Positions 26,984-35,100 of a stretch of DNA of 64,000 nucleotides are shown here, piece by piece. A model generated the notes under the pieces. That model saw only the letters and a list, made by a program, of their open reading frames with translations. It had not been told where the DNA came from and made no database searches. Within the stretch, counting starts at the first letter, position 1; every line of letters begins with the position of its first letter. The position numbers and the translations under genes were made by a program. The DNA lies in contig JAZGGH010000080.1 in the NCBI GenBank assembly GCA_036480335.1, positions 9,121 through 73,120 of the forward strand, read 5' to 3'. The stretch is from JAZGER01 sp036480335. Lineage in GTDB: Bacteria; Pseudomonadota; Gammaproteobacteria; DSM-19610.

Positions 26984-27910
26984 TTAATGCCAGCCAGGCG
27001 TACGCGCCAGACCTTCTGCCAATCTGATCGTCGGCTGCCAATGCAGACACTCAATCAGTTTATCATTATCACAAACCCAGTCTTCATGGCGTAACTCATG
27101 TACCTTTTCAGGCGTTAGCATGGGTGAATAACCTATGAGTCTGCCAGCCAGCTTGTTCAGGGCAGCTATGTTATTTAATAACCAGGGAGAAACGCAGATG
27201 GTCTTTACCTTACACTGACATAAAGACGATACAATCGCAGCCACCTCGTGCCAGTCATAACCACCATGACTATCATCAATCGAACAAATTTCCTGAAATC
27301 CCTCTTCCATTTGCAACCATTTTGACACCAATAGCACAACATCATCTACATGAACCATAGAAAACTGTGCATGAGCATTCCCAGGCACAAGTGCGACTCC
27401 TTTAGCCATCATTTTAAAAACAGGCAGCAGTTCTTTATCACCTGCACCATAAACAGCAGGGGGGCGTAGAATCTGCCAGTTGATAGCTTTTGCATTTTGC
27501 TGAATCCAGGATTCCATCGATGCCTTACTGCGGGCATAAAAAGACAGCTGCGGCTCTCTCGCCGCAAGCGAGGAAAACACTAATACTTTGGGTTTGTTTT
27601 TCTGCTCACTGATGACTGAAAATAGATTCTCAGTTCCGCTCACATTCACTCTGTCGAAGTCTTCCTGACTGACTCCGCGCACAACTCCTGCGCAATGAAC
27701 CACAGCATCGACTCCGTCAACAAGGCTGCGTAGGCTATCATTATCCGACAAACTTCCTGGAACAAGCTGTATACCCACTTGCTGTAAATCGCTGGCACAG
27801 GCAGGCTGCCTAACTAGAGCCCGGACTTCATAGCCAGCCGCAAGCAAGCCGATGGAAATAGCTTTACCAATAAACCCGGTTGCACCAGTAATAGCAATCA
27901 CAGAATTCAT
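26984..27910 (-). CDS. NAD(P)-dependent SDR reductase/epimerase (CerR-like candidate)
   Basis: The 308-residue extended short-chain dehydrogenase has the Rossmann motif ITGATGFIGKAI (residues about 6-17), VDAVVHCAGVV, a serine in VFSSLAAR, and the catalytic YARSK. The C-terminal part (LRPPAVYGAGDKELLPVFKMMAKG) fits NAD-dependent epimerase/dehydratase relatives. It is 43 bases downstream of the acyl-AMP ligase and probably in one operon with it. In Caulobacter, the ceramide reductase CerR belongs to this superfamily and lies next to an acyl-CoA/ACP synthetase gene. That comparison is an inference from context, since the family alone does not tell the substrate. Confidence 0.8.
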   Translation of the reverse strand: MNSVIAITGATGFIGKAISIGLLAAGYEVRALVRQPACASDLQQVGIQLVPGSLSDNDSLRSLVDGVDAVVHCAGVVRGVSQEDFDRVNVSGTENLFSVISEQKNKPKVLVFSSLAAREPQLSFYARSKASMESWIQQNAKAINWQILRPPAVYGAGDKELLPVFKMMAKGVALVPGNAHAQFSMVHVDDVVLLVSKWLQMEEGFQEICSIDDSHGGYDWHEVAAIVSSLCQCKVKTICVSPWLLNNIAALNKLAGRLIGYSPMLTPEKVHELRHEDWVCDNDKLIECLHWQPTIRLAEGLARTPGWH

Positions 27911-27953
27911 TTCAAAATGTGGGGGGTTAAGGTAACAGGAGTTACAGAAATAT

Positions 27954-29744
27954 TTATCCGCGCTTCAGCTCAAGAACATCCGACATATCAGCAGCTATTT
28001 GTTCTATATCATGACTATCAATGAAATTCTGTCGAGCTTTTGAGCGAGACAGTTTACCCGATGACGTTCTGGGTAAAGTATGCAATGGCACCAACTCGAC
28101 AAAACAGTCAATACCCAACTCCATACGAACCAGGCGTATCAGCCGATCAATCAACGCTGCACGTTTAACCTTATCGGATTCACGACATTGCACAACCAGT
28201 ACGCTCAATTCATCATCACGTGAAGGTACCGAGAACGCCAATGCATCCCCCATACGAATTTCAGGCTGATGCTCAGCCAGATATTCCAGATCCTGTGGCC
28301 ATATATTGCGACCATTAATAATGATCAGATCTTTTTTCCGACCGGTGATGATCAGGTTTCCATTAACGCGATAGCCGATATCACCCGTATTTAACCAGCC
28401 ATCTTCAGAAAGTGTATTTCGGGTTTCTTCAGGCTCATTAAAATAGCCCGACATAACACTGGGCCCACGCACAAAAATTGAGCCGCTAAGTCTATCGTCC
28501 AGAGGCACGCCATCAACATTACGGATTTCAACCTCATATTCCGGCAGCGGTGTTCCACACTCAACAAAACAGCGTGCACGGCCGGGGTTTTCCAATAATT
28601 CAATAGGCAACGCTTCCTGATGATCCGAGTGATGATCCCCGTCAACACAATCTGTCGTATGCCCTTCAAACAAAGGCGAGAAACTGATAGCCAGAGAACA
28701 TTCTGCCATTCCATAACAAGCCAGGAATGCTTTCGCATTAAATCCGGCTGGTGCCAATGCGGTGGCAAAACGCTGCAACGTTTCCGAACGAATCATTTCT
28801 GCACCCACACCAGCAACACGCCAGTTACTCAAATCATATTTGCTTGCCTCACCCTCGCGCAAACGTCGAGTACAGAGTTCATAACCAAACGGTGGGCTAA
28901 AGGAAATGGTTGCCTGCGTCTTGGTCATCAGATTCAACCACTGACGAGGCCTCATAGCAAACTCGCGCGTATCCAGATAATCGACAGATACTTGTGCCGC
29001 GACGGGAACCAGCACCAGGCCAACCAGGCCCATATCATGATAAAACGGTAACCAGGAAAAACACCGGTCACCTTGTTTCATTTTAACACCGTGGCGAATG
29101 ATACCCTTCAGGTTACTCATTACCGATCTTTGCTTGATAACAACACCGCGCGGAAAGCGGGTACTCCCAGAGGTATACTGGATATAAGCAATATCATCTG
29201 GATCACTGACAGGAAAAACGCTATCAATTTCAGGCAAAGCATCAAAATGGGCCGGATCACCAATCATTTTCAGCCCCAGGCCTTCGCCCGCTTCTTCCAG
29301 GAATGCAACATAACCGGTAGGCGACATGGCAACTGATGCCTTGCTGGAAGCCAACAGACCTTTGAGCTGGGCAACATAGCTTGTATGCCCACCAAGATTG
29401 ACCGAAGCAGGCAGCGCGACTGGAATAAGGCCAACATATTGGCAAGCAAAGAAGAAACGCAAAAAATCGGGGTTAGTTTCTGCGATTAGAGCAACTCGAT
29501 CACCTTTGGAAAGCCCCATTCCCGTGAGTTTTTTTGCCAGGCTAATGGCCTGTTTGCGTAATTCAGCATAGGATAGCGACGCGTAAAGCTGCCCCCGTCC
29601 CGTGTAAAAATTGGTCCCTGTTTTGCCGTTGGCTGCATAATCAAGTGCTTCTGACAGAGTGGAAAAATCCGCAGCACGGAAGGGCAGATCATGCAAAGTA
29701 GGGGTAGATTCTATTTCCACAGCGCTCTCATTTGTTTTGCTCAC
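27954..29744 (-). CDS. Fatty-acyl-AMP ligase (FAAL-like AMP-dependent synthetase)
   Basis: The 596-residue adenylating enzyme has the A3 motif YIQYTSGSTRFPRGVVI, the FAAL-like SWLPFYHDMGLVGLVLVPV, SFSPPFGYELCTRR, ACYGMAECSLA, LNTGDIGYRVNGNLIITGRKKDLIIINGRNIWPQDLE and a C-terminal lysine in RTSSGKLSRSKARQ. The FYHDMGL segment and the overall layout point to fatty-acyl-AMP ligases, which pass the acyl group to an acyl carrier protein. No carrier domain is fused and none is encoded nearby. It is divergent from the GNAT gene and upstream of the SDR gene, so it likely supplies activated fatty acid to this lipid locus. Confidence 0.9.
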   Translation of the reverse strand: MSKTNESAVEIESTPTLHDLPFRAADFSTLSEALDYAANGKTGTNFYTGRGQLYASLSYAELRKQAISLAKKLTGMGLSKGDRVALIAETNPDFLRFFFACQYVGLIPVALPASVNLGGHTSYVAQLKGLLASSKASVAMSPTGYVAFLEEAGEGLGLKMIGDPAHFDALPEIDSVFPVSDPDDIAYIQYTSGSTRFPRGVVIKQRSVMSNLKGIIRHGVKMKQGDRCFSWLPFYHDMGLVGLVLVPVAAQVSVDYLDTREFAMRPRQWLNLMTKTQATISFSPPFGYELCTRRLREGEASKYDLSNWRVAGVGAEMIRSETLQRFATALAPAGFNAKAFLACYGMAECSLAISFSPLFEGHTTDCVDGDHHSDHQEALPIELLENPGRARCFVECGTPLPEYEVEIRNVDGVPLDDRLSGSIFVRGPSVMSGYFNEPEETRNTLSEDGWLNTGDIGYRVNGNLIITGRKKDLIIINGRNIWPQDLEYLAEHQPEIRMGDALAFSVPSRDDELSVLVVQCRESDKVKRAALIDRLIRLVRMELGIDCFVELVPLHTLPRTSSGKLSRSKARQNFIDSHDIEQIAADMSDVLELKRG

Positions 29745-29988
29745 CCTGAACCCCGTAAGTTAACTAACAGTATGTTGTTTATTTACAACCAATCGACACA
29801 AAAGGATACTATTGAATAGTGCCTGAGGCCACATTATTCCTGCAATTGAAATAAATTTCAACCAGTTTACCGTAATTATGTTAACCTTTTCTCATTCTAC
29901 TCGATGATTGTGGTGTTTATACTACATATGTTGCGGTTTACGTCTATGCAGAGCAGGTGCCACCCGGTTTACTCCCGGAAAACCCACT
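29745..29988. promoter_or_regulatory. Divergent promoter region of the lipid locus
   Basis: About 240 bases lie between the divergent acyl-AMP ligase and GNAT genes and must contain both promoters. AT-rich stretches (for example near 29845-29890) are present, but no promoter element can be fixed with confidence. Confidence 0.4.
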
Positions 29989-31137
29989 ATGAACAATCCT
30001 GATATCTCTAATTCGCTGAGTATTTCTGCGGTCGAAAATGCGCGCCAGCTAAAACAGTTTATTGACCTGTCCAGGTCAATATATCAACAAGATCCAAACT
30101 GGATCCCGCCTCTGGATTTCGAACTAAAACAACGTTTGTCTGAAAAAAAGAACCCATTTTTCAAACATGCTCTGGGAAAAAAATGGCTTGTTTACAAAAA
30201 TAACCAGCCCGTAGGCAGGATCAGCGCCCAAATCGACCAACTGAATAGAAATGGGGTTGGGCATTTCGGTATGCTCGAAGCCAGAAATGATGCATCAGTG
30301 TTTGCACTATTACTGAACACAGCCGAATCATGGCTTGAAAAACAGGGTATAGTCCAGATTCAAGGGCCATTTAATCTTTCAATCAACGAAGAATCAGGCT
30401 TGCTTGTCGAAGGGTTTGACACACCGCCCTACATCATGATGGGGCATGCACTGCCCTACTATCAGGAGCATATTATTGCCGCGGGTTATCAGAAAAGCAT
30501 GGATCTGCTCGCCTATCTGCTACCCACAGATTTTGAAACGCCCGCCGTCATGAAGAGGTTGGCCAGCAGCGCGCAAAAAAAAGTGACCGTGCGGACACTG
30601 CGAAAAAAGCGGCTCAAAGAGGATCTGGAGATTCTGCGCGATATTTTCAATGACGCCTGGTCTGAAAACTGGCAATTTACGCCTTTCACAGAGGCTGAGT
30701 TCAAGGAAATTGGACAAATGATCGCCTTCCTCGTTGACGATGACCTGGTACAAATTGCAGAAATTGATGGGCGTGCTGTGTCCTTTATTGTTGCTATGCC
30801 CAATATTAACGAAGCCATTGCTGATTTGAACGGAAAACTGCTGCCTTTTGGCTGGCTCAAACTATTATGGCGCCTGAAGGTAAAATACCCACAAACAGCA
30901 CGCACGCCACTTATGGGTGTGCGCAAGGAATTCCACCATACTCGGCTGGGACCAGCATTGGCATTTATTGTGATTGAAAAAGTCCGTCACGGCTTACGTC
31001 GCCGAAACGTCAGAGAAGTCGAGCTATCCTGGATTCTGGAAACCAATGATGGCATGCGAAATATTATTGACTCCCTCGGCGGCATCCCGTACAAACGCTA
31101 CAGAGTTTTTGGAAAAGAACTACAATCTTTATCATGA
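29989..31137 (+). CDS. GNAT-superfamily protein, candidate bacterial ceramide-synthase-like N-acyltransferase
   Basis: The 382-residue soluble protein has two acyltransferase-like halves: FIDLSRSIYQQDPNWIPPLDFELKQRL and KKWLVYKNNQPVGRISAQID near the N-terminus, later LVQIAEIDGRAVSFIVAMPNINEAI and EVELSWILETNDGMRNIIDSLGG with a C-terminal YKRYRVF. This is the large GNAT-like family that includes the Caulobacter bacterial ceramide synthase. The start is ATG 29989; the frame is open 27 codons upstream but without sensible sequence. It overlaps the next gene by ATGA. Family membership is fairly sure; the ceramide-synthase role is inferred from neighbours. Confidence 0.65.
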   Translation: MNNPDISNSLSISAVENARQLKQFIDLSRSIYQQDPNWIPPLDFELKQRLSEKKNPFFKHALGKKWLVYKNNQPVGRISAQIDQLNRNGVGHFGMLEARNDASVFALLLNTAESWLEKQGIVQIQGPFNLSINEESGLLVEGFDTPPYIMMGHALPYYQEHIIAAGYQKSMDLLAYLLPTDFETPAVMKRLASSAQKKVTVRTLRKKRLKEDLEILRDIFNDAWSENWQFTPFTEAEFKEIGQMIAFLVDDDLVQIAEIDGRAVSFIVAMPNINEAIADLNGKLLPFGWLKLLWRLKVKYPQTARTPLMGVRKEFHHTRLGPALAFIVIEKVRHGLRRRNVREVELSWILETNDGMRNIIDSLGGIPYKRYRVFGKELQSLS

Positions 31138-31967
31138 GCAGGATAACAGGACAATTTACAGCCGTTGTACTGGCTGGCGACCGCAACGACAATGACCCAC
31201 TGGTTAAAGCCACAGGTGCCAGCTGCAAAGCGCTGGTGGAAATTGGCAACAGACCTATGGTATTGCATGTGCTGGATGCCTTGCAGGCCGCCAGCAATGT
31301 AGGAAAACGCATATTATCCGGCCCTGGAAAGCCTCAATTATCCGCTGAATATGCATTGCAAAAACTCATCAATGACAAATCTGTGCATTGGGTAGAACCC
31401 GAGAAAACACCCAGTACAAGCGCATATTTTGCCATGCAGAACATTCAGATCAAATCGCCAATCCTGCTAACCACAGCAGACCACCCACTACTGACATCTG
31501 AAATGATTGAACGCTTTTGCAGCAAGAGTAATGACCTGGATGTAGATGTCGTGGTAGGACTCTGTCGCTATGATCTGATCAAAACCTCGTTCCCCAATAT
31601 GAAAAAAACTATCATGAAATTTTCGGATGGTGATTATTGTGGTTGTAACCTGTTTGCCTTTTTAACACCGGAGTCCAGACGCATAGCCAACACCTGGCGC
31701 CAGATTGAAAGTGACCGTAAGAATCCGATACGCATTATTCGCATGCTAGGATGGCTCTTCGTTCTACGCTATCTATTTGGGACTCTGTCACTTACCGAAG
31801 CCGTCGCCCGACTATCACGTCAACTGGAATTACGTATAGGCATCGTCGATATGCCCTATGCTGAAGCAGCGGTCGACGTAGATTCCATTGCAGACAAAAT
31901 CATCGTACAGGATCGATTCAAATCAAAAACAGAAAACACCACCAATCAAACCGGTTCTACCGCCTGA
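31134..31967 (+). CDS. MobA-like nucleotidyltransferase
   Basis: The 277-residue protein has the nucleotide-sugar transferase start FTAVVLAGDRNDNDPLVKATGASCKALVEIGNRPMVLHVLDAL and the metal-binding LLTTADHPLLT. This is the fold of MobA/IspD/GlmU-type enzymes that join NTP to a phosphorylated small molecule. The LAGxR and K residues of the active loop are partly altered (LAGDRNDNDPL). A hydrophobic stretch near 200-225 (MLGWLFVLRYLFGTLSL) may touch the membrane. Translation is coupled to the GNAT gene (ATGA). A role in activating a lipid headgroup is an inference. Confidence 0.75.
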   Translation: MSRITGQFTAVVLAGDRNDNDPLVKATGASCKALVEIGNRPMVLHVLDALQAASNVGKRILSGPGKPQLSAEYALQKLINDKSVHWVEPEKTPSTSAYFAMQNIQIKSPILLTTADHPLLTSEMIERFCSKSNDLDVDVVVGLCRYDLIKTSFPNMKKTIMKFSDGDYCGCNLFAFLTPESRRIANTWRQIESDRKNPIRIIRMLGWLFVLRYLFGTLSLTEAVARLSRQLELRIGIVDMPYAEAAVDVDSIADKIIVQDRFKSKTENTTNQTGSTA

Positions 31968-31994
31968 TCACTATCCACTCGATCAGAATTCCGG

Positions 31995-32924
31995 TTAAAT
32001 TTCTTTTTTGCCTGCGCTGACAAACCGGTTCTGGGCAGCACGCCAGACTCTTTCAGCCACTTCAAGTTGCCAGCCATCTTTTGATGGAGTAATCCGATAA
32101 ATATTATAGCCCGCTGTTTTACCTGCCCTGGTACCTGCCGAGGAAGCAGAAGCTACGCCTATCACCGGAGTATTACCCGCGGCTGTTTCTATCACATTGC
32201 TTACTGCTGTATGCCCGTGACCATGCAAAACCAGCTCTGCACCGTATTGTTTCAAAATAGTCAGAAAAGGCTCAATATCCACCAATCGTTTACGCCATTT
32301 TTCAATACCAGGCAAAGGTGGGTGATGGATCAGTACAATACGAAACAATGATTCTTTTGCAGTTTTCTTCAAGATAGCGGCCAATTTTTTCAACTGCCAT
32401 TCGCCTACTTTACCGGTTGCGAAAAAGGGTGCAGATGCGACAGCAGATGACAGACCAATGATCACCACTGAACCTCGCCGACGAACACTGGGAAAAAATG
32501 CCTTCACACCCACTTCTTCTGAATTACCTTCGTCTGATAACATATAAGACTGCCAATGAAGATAATTTTCCTGCCAGGGCCTTTCTACATAAACATCATG
32601 GTTACCAGGAATAACGGTCACTGACTCCGAACTCCCCAGGGATTCCAGCCAACGCCGTGCCTGGCAAAACTCATCTGGTAAACCGATGTGCGTTAAATCG
32701 CCTGTCACAACAATATGATTCGGATTCTGTTGCTTTAAATCCCTTTCCAGCGCATCCAGAATTTCTCTTCGATGAACAAATCGCCGCCGCTTCAACCATG
32801 ATAGATAGCCCAGTATTCGTTTATTCAGCAATGAACGAAAATGGATGCCATGCAACGAGGTTAAATGCGGATCAGAAAGATGTGCAATCGTTATTGACTG
32901 CTCTATGTTTTTTTCGTTGGCCAA
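31995..32924 (-). CDS. Calcineurin-like metallophosphoesterase
   Basis: The 309-residue protein has all metal-binding motifs of the family: AHLSDPHL, VVTGDLTH, VIPGNHDVY, LIHHPP and LVLHGHGHTA. The start is TTG at 32924, because no ATG or GTG lies between an upstream stop and the DPH motif. It is convergent with the nucleotidyltransferase and divergent from the lipid kinase. It may cleave a phosphate or pyrophosphate bond of a lipid intermediate (as LpxH or phosphatases do), but the substrate is not shown by the sequence. Confidence 0.85.
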   Translation of the reverse strand: MANEKNIEQSITIAHLSDPHLTSLHGIHFRSLLNKRILGYLSWLKRRRFVHRREILDALERDLKQQNPNHIVVTGDLTHIGLPDEFCQARRWLESLGSSESVTVIPGNHDVYVERPWQENYLHWQSYMLSDEGNSEEVGVKAFFPSVRRRGSVVIIGLSSAVASAPFFATGKVGEWQLKKLAAILKKTAKESLFRIVLIHHPPLPGIEKWRKRLVDIEPFLTILKQYGAELVLHGHGHTAVSNVIETAAGNTPVIGVASASSAGTRAGKTAGYNIYRITPSKDGWQLEVAERVWRAAQNRFVSAGKKEI

Positions 32925-33074
32925 TCGGTTTCTCTTTAAAGTGTTATTACAGAAAATAAATCACAAGGACTGCTCTATTAATCAGACAGACTATGGCTTC
33001 ATCCATTTTTCCACTATAATTCGTGAATGGAAATTCGTTCATGGGCACCTATTAGCTCTCAGGTAAAACAATAA

Positions 33075-34016
33075 ATGCCATCCATTGGATTAATCAGCAA
33101 CCCCAACAGCGGCACGAATAAAAAACAACTTGCTGCAATAAACAGGATTGTCGCAGATTATCCGAAAATTCACCATTTTATCACTCGCTCAGCCAGTGAT
33201 ATTTCTTCAGCATTAAGCGTCCTCCAGAAAAAAGGCGTCAAGACTCTTGCCATCAATGGTGGTGATGGAACAACAGCGGCTATCTTTACCCGTCTTTTTA
33301 CCGACACCCCCTTTCCGGTTATGCCAGAAATCGCCCTGCTTCCTGGTGGCACCACCAACATGAATGTGGGAGATGTTGGGTTGCATAGCAACTTACTAAA
33401 AGCTATTGATTCCCTCTGCAATATCAGCACAGAAAAATCACTGCCTGAAAAAGTCGAGAGACCCATTTTACAGGTGACTTATGACAGCCCAACGAAAACA
33501 ATCTATGGCATGTTTTTCGGCGCCGGCGCCATTATCCAGGGTATCGAATACTGTCATAAAAATGGGCACAGTCCCGGTATTGCCATGGCAAGAACCATTT
33601 GGGGTCTAATGAGAAATGATAGTCGCTTTGCTCAACCCGTGGATATAAAAATCCGATTTGATCCCGAAAACATAGCCCGAGAATATGAAACATTGCTGTT
33701 TTTTTCCAGCACTCTGGAAAAACTGCTACTAGGATTGCAGCCTTACTGGGGAAAGCAACCCGGACAACTTCATAACACTTTGATTACAGCAAAACCCAAA
33801 AAATTTATTCGCGCCCTGCCCGCACTACTGCGAGGTAAACCTTCAGCCAGCATTCTTCAGTCATCAAGTTATTTCAGTAACAACTCACAACATATCGATC
33901 TTGAAATGGATAGCCTGTTTACGCTTGATGGTGAAATCTATTTGGCAGACAGCAAAACTGGCAGAATTTCCATTACCGCAACAGCCCCTCTGACCTTTCT
34001 ACGTTCGGGTAAGTGA
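33075..34016 (+). CDS. Diacylglycerol/sphingosine/ceramide-type lipid kinase
   Basis: The 313-residue protein carries the catalytic-domain motifs of the DAGK family: SNPNSGT (residues about 8-14), LAINGGDGTT, LLPGGTTNMN, and the C-terminal FTLDGEIY (GDGE-like). These enzymes phosphorylate a lipid hydroxyl with ATP on the inner membrane face. There is no transmembrane segment. Its stop overlaps the next gene's GTG start, so both are probably made together. The lipid substrate could be diacylglycerol or, given the neighbours, a ceramide-like lipid. Confidence 0.85.
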   Translation: MPSIGLISNPNSGTNKKQLAAINRIVADYPKIHHFITRSASDISSALSVLQKKGVKTLAINGGDGTTAAIFTRLFTDTPFPVMPEIALLPGGTTNMNVGDVGLHSNLLKAIDSLCNISTEKSLPEKVERPILQVTYDSPTKTIYGMFFGAGAIIQGIEYCHKNGHSPGIAMARTIWGLMRNDSRFAQPVDIKIRFDPENIAREYETLLFFSSTLEKLLLGLQPYWGKQPGQLHNTLITAKPKKFIRALPALLRGKPSASILQSSSYFSNNSQHIDLEMDSLFTLDGEIYLADSKTGRISITATAPLTFLRSGK

Positions 34017-34954
34017 GAATGAATACACTGCAGTCACTCATTGAACAACAAATCACTCTGGAAAATCCTGATGCCCTGAACATTCTGGTCACAGATTTAC
34101 TCGCCAACCATCCATCAACTGTCAGTGCCATTCTCTTTTATGGATCCTGCTTACGCAGCCTGGATTTGTACGACGGGCTTGCCGACCTGTATCTGATTGT
34201 AGATGACTATTCGGACTTTCATTCCTCTCGTCAACAGGCGTGGTCAAACTGGCTACTGCCTCCCAATGTTTTCTATTTTGAAAGCATCGATCAGCAACAA
34301 AATATTATTCGCGCAAAATATGCAGTCATCTCCAGAAAAGACTTCACCAAAGGAACTTCCCGGCATTGGTTCCATTCCTATCTTTGGGGACGATTCACAC
34401 AACCCGTTGCTCTTGCCTATGCCAGAGACAAAACATCCCGGGAAGAAATTATCCACTGCCTGTCAAATGCAATCATCACCTTTCTGGATCGCTGCCTGCC
34501 CGCCATACCCACATCTGGATCATTGACAGATCTATGGGTACACAGTCTACGCCTGAGCTATCGAGCAGAATTACGTGCCGAATCATCAGGCCGGGCCTCT
34601 GTTCTGGTGGATAGCCGGCAGGAATACTACAAAACCGTCACGATAGCAGCGGCGGGTGAGCTTAAGGTTAAGCTATCGATTAATGGCGAAAGCTATGTGA
34701 CAACTTTGACACACAGGCGACGATATCTATCCAGACTCAGCTGGGCGCTGCGTATCTTTCAGGGAAAGATCCTGTCTGTCTGTCGCCTACTCAAAGCATT
34801 ATTCACTTTTCAGGGCGGTCTCGATTACATTGCCTGGAAACTGGAACGGCACTCCGGACAAAAAATAGATATCCCAAAACGGGTTCGTCGTTACCCATTA
34901 CTCTTCATCTGGGGATTATTCTGGAAATTATATCGGCGCGGTGTATTTCGCTAA
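34013..34954 (+). CDS. Tam41-like CDP-lipid synthase (nucleotidyltransferase fold)
   Basis: The 313-residue product resembles the mitochondrial CDP-diacylglycerol synthase Tam41/MMP37 along much of its length. ILFYGSCLRS matches the GYGS nucleotide loop, LADLYLIVDDYSDFH matches the DFIFxVDDpxxWH metal/base motif, then KYAVISRKDF, WGRFTQPVALAY and LRLSYRAELRAES match GVISxxxL, GRLQKPVxII and LSYxGDxRM. The C-terminus is basic with an amphipathic stretch (VRRYPLLFIWGLFWKLYRR) suited to membrane contact. It starts at GTG 34013 (or ATG 34019) inside the kinase stop. It would activate the kinase's phospholipid product with CTP; this is inferred. Confidence 0.65.
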   Translation: MRMNTLQSLIEQQITLENPDALNILVTDLLANHPSTVSAILFYGSCLRSLDLYDGLADLYLIVDDYSDFHSSRQQAWSNWLLPPNVFYFESIDQQQNIIRAKYAVISRKDFTKGTSRHWFHSYLWGRFTQPVALAYARDKTSREEIIHCLSNAIITFLDRCLPAIPTSGSLTDLWVHSLRLSYRAELRAESSGRASVLVDSRQEYYKTVTIAAAGELKVKLSINGESYVTTLTHRRRYLSRLSWALRIFQGKILSVCRLLKALFTFQGGLDYIAWKLERHSGQKIDIPKRVRRYPLLFIWGLFWKLYRRGVFR

Positions 34955-35100
34955 TATCATATAGATATCAACACCCTGGATCACTCGCATACAAATACTC
35001 AACGATTACTCCGGTAATAATCATAAAGAAACAGTTCAAACCTGCCGACATTAGCATAGTTAAAAACCGTGTCGAATTATCAATTTTAAAGAGGTCAGCA

